From assembly GCF_022440805.1 (NCBI RefSeq), contig NZ_JAKNTK010000001.1:806001-870000 (forward strand): a stretch of 64,000 bases of DNA. Reading direction: 5' to 3'. The DNA comes from Holdemania massiliensis (GTDB taxonomy: Bacteria; Bacillota_I; Bacilli_A; Erysipelotrichales; Erysipelotrichaceae). Of the stretch, positions 18,681 through 26,075 are shown piece after piece. Position numbers and translations under genes: made by a program. Each line of letters starts with the position of its first letter. Positions within the stretch are counted from its first letter, which is position 1. The notes beneath the pieces were generated by a model. That model did not search any database. It saw only the letters and a program-made list of their open reading frames with translations, and was not told the origin of the DNA.

Positions 18681-19817
18681 ATGAAACCAATTCAAATGGC
18701 TGAGGGAAAATTAGCGCGCGGGCCGCTGCCGGCAATGTTCTGCGCCCGTCATTACGAACAGGTTAAGGCATTTCATCAATCACTGGCTGACTATGCGCCA
18801 ACGCCGCTGATCAATCTGGAAGCTTTGGCGAAGCAGCTGGGCATCAGGGCGATCCTGGTTAAAGACGAGTCGCAGCGGTTTGGGCTCAAAGCCTTTAAGG
18901 CTTTGGGGGCCAGTTATGCGGTTCATCAGATTCTGGCTGAAATGCCGGATCAAAAGCCGGTTTTTGTTACGACCACGGATGGCAATCATGGCAAGGGTGT
19001 GGCCTGGGCAGCGCTGCAGGCAGGGTGCCGGGCGGAAATTTTCATGCCAAAGGGCACCGTGGCCAGCCGGGTTGAAGCGATTGAAGCCCTGGGCAATGCC
19101 AAAGTCACAGTGACAGAATGGGGATATGATGAAACAGTGCGCTGGACACGCGAATATGCCCAACGGCAAGGATATATCCTAGTTCAGGATACCGTGCTGC
19201 CCGGATACCATAAAATTCCGCAGAATATTGTCTTAGGCTATACGACCATGATCCGCGAGGTTTATCAGCAGCTTCCGCCTTCAATTCAGCCGACGCATGT
19301 GTTTTTGCAGGCCGGAGTCGGGTCGATGGCCGGGGCGGTTTTAGGCTGGCTGGCGGATACGCTGAAAGATCAGCTGCCAGTCACTTCGATCATTGAGGCG
19401 GTGGATTCAGCCTGTGTTTTTGCTTCCTGTCCACAGGGAAAGCTGGTATCGAAGGCAGGAATCACGCCGACCATCATGGCGGGGCTGAACTGCGGTGAAG
19501 TCAATCCTGATATCTTCCCTGTCCTGCGTGATTATGCTTCGTTCTACTTTGCCTGTGCCGATGAAATTACTGAGGCAGGGATGCGCCAGTACGCCAATCC
19601 ATCCGACGGAGATCAAGCGATCGTTGCGGGTGAATCCGGAGCCGTGGGCTTGGGATTGGTGTTGAAACTGTGTCAGGACTCTAGTTATGCTCAGATGAAA
19701 CAGGCTTTAGGCTTTGATGAGAATTCGGTTGTCCTGCTTTTCAATACGGAAGGGGCGACTGATCCTGAGGATTATCTAAGAGTTGTCGGCCGGCCTTGGA
19801 CGGAGGTGAGCGGATGA
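18681..19817 (+). CDS. dpaL: Diaminopropionate ammonia-lyase
   Basis: A 378-residue PLP enzyme of the tryptophan-synthase beta fold (fold type II). It converts 2,3-diaminopropionate to pyruvate and ammonia. Diagnostic text is KDESQRFGLKAFKALGASYA, where the first Lys of GLKAFK lies in the PLP-lysine region, plus TDGNHGKGVAWAA, GESGAVGLG and TEGATDPE. The family length is about 400. An AAAAGGAGA site precedes the ATG. Its stop overlaps the next start (ATGA). Position after a MATE pump and before two membrane-anchored paralogues is unusual; amino-acid catabolism is the likely role. Confidence 0.88.
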   Translation: MKPIQMAEGKLARGPLPAMFCARHYEQVKAFHQSLADYAPTPLINLEALAKQLGIRAILVKDESQRFGLKAFKALGASYAVHQILAEMPDQKPVFVTTTDGNHGKGVAWAALQAGCRAEIFMPKGTVASRVEAIEALGNAKVTVTEWGYDETVRWTREYAQRQGYILVQDTVLPGYHKIPQNIVLGYTTMIREVYQQLPPSIQPTHVFLQAGVGSMAGAVLGWLADTLKDQLPVTSIIEAVDSACVFASCPQGKLVSKAGITPTIMAGLNCGEVNPDIFPVLRDYASFYFACADEITEAGMRQYANPSDGDQAIVAGESGAVGLGLVLKLCQDSSYAQMKQALGFDENSVVLLFNTEGATDPEDYLRVVGRPWTEVSG

Positions 19818-20527
19818 AGAAAAATTCAGACCGCACTCTAGCCAATGTCGTCGTCACCGTCGTTCTGCTTGCGCTGATCGGTTTTGGCATTGCCGTACAG
19901 AATGTCGATCAGATCTTCCCGGAGATCGCTTCTGCTACCCCTAAGCCTCAGCCCATTTCGAAAACGGTGACGCTGCCTTCCTTTTTGGATGGCTGTCAGC
20001 GCAATGAAGAGAATACGCTGACCATCACGGAAATGGATGGCATTGTGAGTCTGATTCAGAAATATCACTGTGAAGTCAACGAACTGACGGAAGCGGACAA
20101 GCAGCTTTTAGCTCAGGGCATCACTCCGATCAGTACACAGGAAGTCCGTTTTTCCATGGAAATCCAGATTATTCAAAACGCTACGCAGCGGCAGGATCAG
20201 CTACTTCAGGAAATGATCAAATGGCAGAAGCTGGTGGATTATGTAGGCTGTTTCTATCACTGCGTGCGGCTGAGTACAACCGAAATTAATGAAGATAACA
20301 TCATGAACTACGCAGAAGTTTTGGATGAGCAAGCCTGGCAGGTTGATCAAATTTATCGAATTGACCAAGTAGTGTTTGGAACGGTCGGTGATCGTTTGTT
20401 TACATTTGGGATCGCAGAAGTTCTGGAGCCTGCCCAATCGACGGAGGAGATCAACGTGCTTGACGTAACCGATCCTCAAGTCATAGCCAAAATCCGGCCG
20501 TTAGTCGATCTTGAAGTTCCTCAATGA
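19814..20527 (+). CDS. Membrane-anchored protein of unknown function, paralogue A
   Basis: A 237-residue protein starting MKKNSDRTLANVVVTVVLL, with GGAGG ahead and a 4-nt overlap with dpaL. One N-terminal transmembrane segment (residues about 12-32) is followed by an extracellular domain. The gene downstream encodes a paralogue. Shared features are LPSFLDGC, a YHC about 45 residues on, GCFYHCVR, then N-I-M-N/D and Q-x-WQVDQ, and the tail DVTDPQVIAKIRPLVDLEVP. The conserved cysteines suggest extracytoplasmic disulfides. I do not recognise the family. Confidence 0.7.
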   Translation: MKKNSDRTLANVVVTVVLLALIGFGIAVQNVDQIFPEIASATPKPQPISKTVTLPSFLDGCQRNEENTLTITEMDGIVSLIQKYHCEVNELTEADKQLLAQGITPISTQEVRFSMEIQIIQNATQRQDQLLQEMIKWQKLVDYVGCFYHCVRLSTTEINEDNIMNYAEVLDEQAWQVDQIYRIDQVVFGTVGDRLFTFGIAEVLEPAQSTEEINVLDVTDPQVIAKIRPLVDLEVPQ

Positions 20528-20590
20528 TTTTTTCATCCCCATATGAAAAAATTAAAAGACGGACAGAACGGAAAAGGGGGAATATCCAGC

Positions 20591-21331
20591 ATGGCGAAGC
20601 AGATAAAGACACAGACCAGCGATCGGTTTCTTCCAACCCGGACGCTGGTTTTCGCATTCATTTTCCTGATCGGATCCGGGCTGCTGATTCAGAATCTTGA
20701 TTTCCTCTATCCCCTTTTCCATCAACCGGAACCGCTGCCGCAGGCGGTTGTGGAACTGCCGCCTTTCTTAGAAGGCTGCCGATCGGATGAAGTAAACCGC
20801 ATGACTGTGACTCAAAGTGAAGACCGGCTGTATCTGGATTTGGAATACCATTGCTCGAATATGGAGATGACCCGGGAACAACAACTGCTCAAGGCTCAGG
20901 GACTTTCAGAATCTACACGTTCTTATCTGGAGTTTGGAATAACCGTGGAACAGTTCGATGATGCGCAGAAGCTTGAGACTGCGCTGACACAGGAATTGAT
21001 GCGCTGGGCACAGTTTTATCAAAGAACAGGCTGCTTCTATTCTTGTGTTCGGATCAATGAAACAGAAATCACAGAAGCGAATATCATGGATTTCGTGGAA
21101 GTTTTAGATGCTCAAAGCTGGCAGGTTGACCGGCTGATGCGGGTGGAAAATGTCATTCTTGGCACAGTCGGCATGCGGCTGTTTTCGTTCGGCCGGATCA
21201 ATCAGACAGAGGTCGGCGCTGATCCCACGCAAAGTATTCCCTGGGATTTAACGGATCCGAAAGTCATCGCCAAGATTCGCCCGTTAATCGATACAGAAGT
21301 TCCGCCGCATCTTCAGTTCAGCACGGAATAA
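20591..21331 (+). CDS. Membrane-anchored protein of unknown function, paralogue B
   Basis: A 246-residue paralogue of the preceding protein. The ATG at 20591 (MAKQIKTQTSDRF) has a GGGGGA site; an in-frame ATG 48 nt upstream does not. It has a single N-terminal transmembrane helix (TLVFAFIFLIGSGLLI). It shares LPPFLEGC, YHC, GCFYSCVRINETEI, QSWQVDRL and DLTDPKVIAKIRPLIDTEVP with paralogue A, so all four cysteines are conserved. The tandem arrangement points to local duplication. Function unknown. Confidence 0.7.
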   Translation: MAKQIKTQTSDRFLPTRTLVFAFIFLIGSGLLIQNLDFLYPLFHQPEPLPQAVVELPPFLEGCRSDEVNRMTVTQSEDRLYLDLEYHCSNMEMTREQQLLKAQGLSESTRSYLEFGITVEQFDDAQKLETALTQELMRWAQFYQRTGCFYSCVRINETEITEANIMDFVEVLDAQSWQVDRLMRVENVILGTVGMRLFSFGRINQTEVGADPTQSIPWDLTDPKVIAKIRPLIDTEVPPHLQFSTE

Positions 21332-21354
21332 GTGAGAAAGGAAAGGCAAAGACA

Positions 21355-23772
21355 ATGGATAAAATAGAAATTCTGAATGTCCGAGAAGGAAATCTGAAGG
21401 ATGTTTCTCTGATGCTGCCGAAAGAAAAGCTGATCGTCTTGACTGGGGTATCCGGCTCCGGGAAATCCACATTTCTGATCGACGTGCTGTTTAATGAATG
21501 TCAGCGGCAGTATCTGGAAGCCATGGGAATGCAGGGAATACCGAAACCCAAAGTCAGGAAAGTCCGCGGCGCCAGTCCGGCGATTGTGATCACCCAAACG
21601 ATGGAAAATAAAAATCCACGCTCGACGGTCGGCACACAAAGCAACATCTATACTGATCTGCGGATGATCTATGAGAAGCTGCATCGCCGTACCTGTCCCC
21701 AGTGTCATCGCGAGATTGAAGCAGCCGAATGTCGGGAAACGACGGAGAAAATCAACGGGGACTTTCATGTAACTATGGATTGTCCGCATTGCGGGTTCCG
21801 CATGGATAAGCTGACCCGGACTTATTTTTCCTTCAATACCATGGAGGGAGCGTGTCCGGCTTGCGAAGGTTTGGGACAGATTTCGGTGATCGATTCAGCG
21901 CGGATTCTCGATGATTCGTTATCGCTCGAACAGGGTGCAGTGCGCTTTTGGGAAAAACGATATGGCGAATATCAAAGCGAGCTTTATTATACTGCCTGCA
22001 AAGCATTGGGAATTGAAGCTCCGCACAACGTTCCGCTGTCGCAATACACCGCTGCCCAGCGGAAGCTGCTGCTGGAAGGAAGGACTTCGTTGTCGGAGAA
22101 GCCGGATTTAAAAAAAGCCGGAAATTTTGAAGGGGTGGTTGCCAATCTGAAACGACGCTGGGCTGAAAAAGGCGGTCAGGCTTCGGCCTTGGATGCTTAT
22201 TTTAAACGGACGCCGTGTCCGGTCTGTCATGGTGAACGGCTAACTGAGTTAAGCCGTACCGTAACAGTCAACAAGACCCGACTGCCGGAATTATCTGCGC
22301 TTTCACTGACGGCGCTGCAGAACTGGATAGAACAGCTGGATGCCATTTTAACCGGCAATGCGAGAATTGTGGCAGAAGCGTATCTGCGCGATATTCAGAC
22401 CAAACTCAGACGGCTGATTCGCTTAGGCTTAGGGTATCTGACGCTGGATCGGCAGATTGTGACGTTATCCGGCGGTGAGCGGCAGCGGCTGCGCTTGGCG
22501 GCGGCATTGGATTTGGAAATGTCGGGACTGGTGATCATGCTGGACGAGCCGACGGCCGGTCTGCATCCGCAGGATACCGAAGGCCTGATGGATATTCTTA
22601 GACATCTGCGGGATCTGGGTAATACGGTGATCGTGATCGAACATGATCAGCAGGTCATGGCCGCGGCGGATCTGTTGGTAGAGTTTGGCCCGGGAGCGGG
22701 AATCCACGGCGGCCGAATTGTCAGCTACGGTACCTTAGAACAGCTTCAGGCGGATCCAGCCTCCCTGAGCGGCACCTGGCTGCGGCGTCCGGATGAATTC
22801 AATCCGCATCCAAGACCGGCTCAGCATTGGCTCACGATTGAAAATGCCAGTCTTTATAATCTCAATCATCTTGATGTAAAAATTCCGATCGGCTGTCTGA
22901 GCGCCGTTACCGGACCTTCCGGTTCCGGAAAGTCAACCCTGATCTTTGAGGTGCTGGCATCCGGGCGCTGCCCTCAGGCGATGATCCGCGGTTTGGAAAA
23001 CTTTGATCAGATCGTTCGAATTGAACAAACTTCGATCACCCGGATGAAGCGCTCCAATACTGCGACGTATACCGGAATCTACACGCTGATCCGCCAGCTT
23101 TTTGCACAGACCGATCAAGCCCGGGCAGCCGGACTGAGCGCGAAGGCTTTCTCATTCAATACCCCGGGCGGCCGTTGTGAAAGGTGTCAGGGCATGGGCG
23201 TTGTGGAAAGCAATCTGTTGTTTTTTGCCAATACGGAGATCGTCTGTCCGCAATGTCATGGTCAGCGGTTCAATGAAACAGTGCTGGCGGTTCAATACAA
23301 CGGCATGACGATTCGGGAAGTTCTGGATCTGACGGTCGAGGAAGCACTGGATTTCTTTGCGGATCAGCCTAAAATTCACGCTTCGCTTGCCCTGCTGGAA
23401 GAAACCGGCTTGGGTTATCTGCCGTTAGGTCAGCCGCTGACGACGTTGTCCGGCGGGGAAGCACAGCGCTTAAAGCTGGCGGCAGAGCTGATTGAAAATC
23501 CAAACGGTAAGAGGCAGCTCTATTTAATGGATGAACCGACGACGGGTCTGCATCCGGAAGACATTGCCCACTTTATCCAGCTGCTTTACCGGCTGCGGGA
23601 GGCCGGCCATACCCTGATTGTGGTTGAACACAATCCGCAGCTGATCCGTGCCTGCGACTGGGTGATTGATTTGGGTCCGCAGGGTGGGGAACAGGGCGGC
23701 CAGCTGATGTTTGCCGGCGTGCCGCAGGTTTTAAAATCCACCGGCGTCAGTGCAACAGCCCGCTTTTTGTAG
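21355..23772 (+). CDS. UvrA-like tandem ABC ATPase (UvrA2/drug-resistance type)
   Basis: 805 residues, shorter than housekeeping UvrA (about 940). Two ABC ATPase modules are present. The Walker A sites are GVSGSGKST (about 32-40) and GPSGSGKST. Each has an LSGGE signature (VTLSGGERQRLRLA; TTLSGGEAQRLKLA) and a Walker B (MLDEPTAGLHP; LMDEPTTGLHP). Zinc-type CXXC pairs are at CPQCHRE, CPHCGF, CPACEG, CPVCHG, CERCQG and CPQCHG. The shorter first half suggests the UvrB-binding region is reduced, as in UvrA2 paralogues linked to tolerance of DNA-damaging drugs. Lies 24 nt after the paralogue pair, so it is probably the last gene of the operon. Confidence 0.88.
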   Translation: MDKIEILNVREGNLKDVSLMLPKEKLIVLTGVSGSGKSTFLIDVLFNECQRQYLEAMGMQGIPKPKVRKVRGASPAIVITQTMENKNPRSTVGTQSNIYTDLRMIYEKLHRRTCPQCHREIEAAECRETTEKINGDFHVTMDCPHCGFRMDKLTRTYFSFNTMEGACPACEGLGQISVIDSARILDDSLSLEQGAVRFWEKRYGEYQSELYYTACKALGIEAPHNVPLSQYTAAQRKLLLEGRTSLSEKPDLKKAGNFEGVVANLKRRWAEKGGQASALDAYFKRTPCPVCHGERLTELSRTVTVNKTRLPELSALSLTALQNWIEQLDAILTGNARIVAEAYLRDIQTKLRRLIRLGLGYLTLDRQIVTLSGGERQRLRLAAALDLEMSGLVIMLDEPTAGLHPQDTEGLMDILRHLRDLGNTVIVIEHDQQVMAAADLLVEFGPGAGIHGGRIVSYGTLEQLQADPASLSGTWLRRPDEFNPHPRPAQHWLTIENASLYNLNHLDVKIPIGCLSAVTGPSGSGKSTLIFEVLASGRCPQAMIRGLENFDQIVRIEQTSITRMKRSNTATYTGIYTLIRQLFAQTDQARAAGLSAKAFSFNTPGGRCERCQGMGVVESNLLFFANTEIVCPQCHGQRFNETVLAVQYNGMTIREVLDLTVEEALDFFADQPKIHASLALLEETGLGYLPLGQPLTTLSGGEAQRLKLAAELIENPNGKRQLYLMDEPTTGLHPEDIAHFIQLLYRLREAGHTLIVVEHNPQLIRACDWVIDLGPQGGEQGGQLMFAGVPQVLKSTGVSATARFL

Positions 23773-23858
23773 CCGGATGGTCCAGCTTCGATCTTTCTGT
23801 CAACGCCACAACAGCTTCATTCTCAGCTTGCCGGACGCTGGTCTAAAGCAAAGGGATT

Positions 23859-23890
23859 GAACTGGGAGTCTTGCTTCTCAGTTCGTTTTT
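23859..23890 (+). terminator. Terminator after the UvrA-like gene
   Basis: GAACTGGGAG pairs imperfectly with CTTCTCAGTTC, followed by GTTTTT. The rest of the gap (23773-24023) holds no recognisable gene. Confidence 0.5.
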
Positions 23891-24023
23891 CAATGATCAG
23901 CCTGAATTCAACGGTCTTCTTAGATCGTTGTTTTTTTTGATGCAGGATTGAATCAGTCCCGATTCAGAGAAAAAAGAATAACCGGTGTGAGGAGGAAAGA
24001 ATAGGAATAAGGTGAAGGACGGC

Positions 24024-24068
24024 TTGACTTGCGTCAGATCCGGAGTATACTTAGACATGTTCGTATAC
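24024..24068 (+). promoter_or_regulatory. Promoter and probable operator of the marR-MATE operon
   Basis: TTGACT (24024-24029) and TATACT (24046-24051) are 16 nt apart. Two self-complementary GTATAC hexamers at 24045-24050 and 24063-24068 overlap and follow the -10 box. This is a plausible binding site for the MarR protein encoded immediately downstream, i.e. autoregulation. Confidence 0.5.
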
Positions 24069-24098
24069 AAGTAAACTAATTGACAAGGAGGCCGGCAG

Positions 24099-24566
24099 AT
24101 GAATAAAATCCGTATTCCCATCTTCAATGTTGAACAGATGCTGAAAGGCTATGCGCGTCTGCGCGAGGCTTACAGCCGTTACTGCGCAAGGTCTGTGGCA
24201 GGCGAAGTCTTCTCCCCCAATGAGATGAATGTTCTGATCTTTTTGTTCAACAATCCGTCGATCAATACGGCGAAGGAGCTGACTGTCACGCTGTCGGTTT
24301 CCAAAGGACTGGTCTGCCGCAGTGTCGATGCTCTGACGCGGCGGGGGTATCTGACCAGTGAGGAAGATGTCCACGATCATCGAATTCTGCACTTGAAGCT
24401 GACGCCCAAAGCTGCGCCGGTGATCGGTCAGATGCGTCTGAGCATGGATCAGTTTTCCCACGCCCTGACACGCAATATTACCGAGGAAGATCTGGCTGTT
24501 TACAGCCGGGTTCAGCATCAGATTTATGCGAATATCGAAGCGATGACCAATCAGAAAGGGGATTAA
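24099..24566 (+). CDS. MarR family transcriptional regulator
   Basis: A 155-residue winged-helix regulator. The DNA-binding core (NTAKELTVTLSVSKGLVCRS, then a wing with EEDVHDHRILHLKLT) is at about residues 50-100, flanked by dimerisation helices. It starts 3 nt upstream of a MATE pump in the same operon (stop 24566, next ATG 24570) behind a GGAGG site. A local drug-responsive repressor of the pump is the natural reading. The ligand is unknown. Confidence 0.9.
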   Translation: MNKIRIPIFNVEQMLKGYARLREAYSRYCARSVAGEVFSPNEMNVLIFLFNNPSINTAKELTVTLSVSKGLVCRSVDALTRRGYLTSEEDVHDHRILHLKLTPKAAPVIGQMRLSMDQFSHALTRNITEEDLAVYSRVQHQIYANIEAMTNQKGD

Positions 24567-24569
24567 ACT

Positions 24570-25937
24570 ATGCTTCAATCCAAGGAAACAAATTTAGGAG
24601 AGGATCGGGTAGGCCGGCTGTTTTTCGCACTGGCAGTCCCGGCGATTACCTCTCAGGTTGTCAATGCACTCTACAACATGGTCGACCGCATGTATATCGG
24701 CCACATTCCCGGCAGCGGGGCATCCGCGCTGACCGGCGTCGGCGTGGCCTTTCCGCTGATCATGATCATTTCGGCCTTTGCCGCGCTTGTCAGCATGGGC
24801 GGTGCGCCGCGGGCTTCCATCATGATGGGCAAAGGCGATAACGAACAGGCCAATAAAATTTTAGGCAACTGCTTTACAGCGCTGGTGATCACATCTGTGG
24901 TGCTGACCGCCGTAACGATGCTGTTCTGCGAACCGTTATTGATGTTGTTTGGAGCCAGTGAAAATACGATTGTCTATGCCAAAGCCTACATGATGATCTA
25001 TGCAGCCGGAACGATTTTCGTTCAATTGACGCTGGGCATGAACGCGTTTATTTCAGCACAGGGTTTCTCTCGCATCAGTATGCTCACGGTGATTATCGGT
25101 GCGATTACCAATATCGTTCTCGATCCGATTCTGATCTTCGGCTTCAACATGGGCGTGCGCGGAGCCGCGTTGGCGACGGTGCTGTCACAGGCGGTTTCCA
25201 CGATCTGGGTGCTGCAGTTTTTAAGCGGCAAAAAAAGTCAGCTGCGGCTGCATCCGAAATATTTCAATATCAATGCCAAGATCTTATTCCCCGCCCTGGC
25301 ACTTGGCGTGGCACCGTTTATCATGCAGTCAACCGAAAGTCTGTTGGTCTTATGCTTCAATTCTTCTCTGCTTAAATACGGCGGTGATCTGGCGGTCGGG
25401 GCGATGACGATCCTGTCCAGCGTGATGCAGTTTTCGATGCTTCCGCTGCAGGGACTGACACAGGGAGCGCAGCCGATCATCAGCTTCAATTACGGTGCGG
25501 GAAAGATTGATCGGGTGAAGCAGGCGTTCCGTCTGTTGTTGGTCTGCTGTCTGGTTTATTCAGCGACGATGTGGCTGCTGTGCATGGTGGCGCCGCAGAT
25601 GTTCGCGGCGATCTTTACCAGTGATCCAGCCTTGACGCAGATTACGGTATGGGCGCTAAGAATTTATATTGCCGCGGTCTTCCTGATGGGGGCGCAGCTG
25701 GCTTGCCAACAGACCTTCATCGCGTTGGGCAATGCTAAGATTTCTACCTTCTTAGCCTTGCTGCGGAAGATTATCCTGTTGATTCCGCTGATTTACATTC
25801 TGCCGAATTTCTTCGAAAATCAGGTATTTGCGGTCTTTGTGGCGGAACCGATTGCGGATACAATTTCCGTTCTGACCACCGTGATTTTGTTCTTCCGCTT
25901 CTTCCGTAAGGTAGAAAAGCAGCAGGTTCATGCTTAA
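24570..25937 (+). CDS. MATE efflux transporter, MepA type
   Basis: A 455-residue 12-helix MATE pump. Text such as AVPAITSQVVNALYNMVDRMYIGHIPG and GLTQGAQPIISFNYGAGK is typical of the MepA/NorM-like branch common in Firmicutes. It is co-transcribed with the MarR gene just upstream, the same pairing as mepR-mepA in Staphylococcus. It probably exports cationic drugs or metabolites. It ends in a hairpin at 25968-25998. Confidence 0.92.
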   Translation: MLQSKETNLGEDRVGRLFFALAVPAITSQVVNALYNMVDRMYIGHIPGSGASALTGVGVAFPLIMIISAFAALVSMGGAPRASIMMGKGDNEQANKILGNCFTALVITSVVLTAVTMLFCEPLLMLFGASENTIVYAKAYMMIYAAGTIFVQLTLGMNAFISAQGFSRISMLTVIIGAITNIVLDPILIFGFNMGVRGAALATVLSQAVSTIWVLQFLSGKKSQLRLHPKYFNINAKILFPALALGVAPFIMQSTESLLVLCFNSSLLKYGGDLAVGAMTILSSVMQFSMLPLQGLTQGAQPIISFNYGAGKIDRVKQAFRLLLVCCLVYSATMWLLCMVAPQMFAAIFTSDPALTQITVWALRIYIAAVFLMGAQLACQQTFIALGNAKISTFLALLRKIILLIPLIYILPNFFENQVFAVFVAEPIADTISVLTTVILFFRFFRKVEKQQVHA

Positions 25938-25967
25938 GGTTTAAAGTCAGACAGAACGCATCCCAGT

Positions 25968-25998
25968 GAAGCTCCGTTTTCGTAAGCGGAGCTTTAAA
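25968..25998 (+). terminator. Hairpin after the MATE gene
   Basis: GAAGCTCCG and CGGAGCTTT form a stem with a 10-nt loop; the T tract is poor. It probably works with the bidirectional hairpin next to it. Confidence 0.45.
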
Positions 25999-26011
25999 CT
26001 AGCCAGATATT

Positions 26012-26065
26012 AAAAAACGAAGACTGAATTCCTGTCATCGCAGGATTGAGCTTCGTTTTATTTTT
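26012..26065. terminator. Bidirectional terminator between the MATE and kinase genes
   Basis: AAAACGAAG (26014-26022) pairs with CTTCGTTTT (26051-26059), with inner pairing CCTG/CAGG. The A run on the left and T run on the right let it end transcripts of both convergent genes. Confidence 0.75.
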
Positions 26066-26075
26066 GTTAAAAAGT

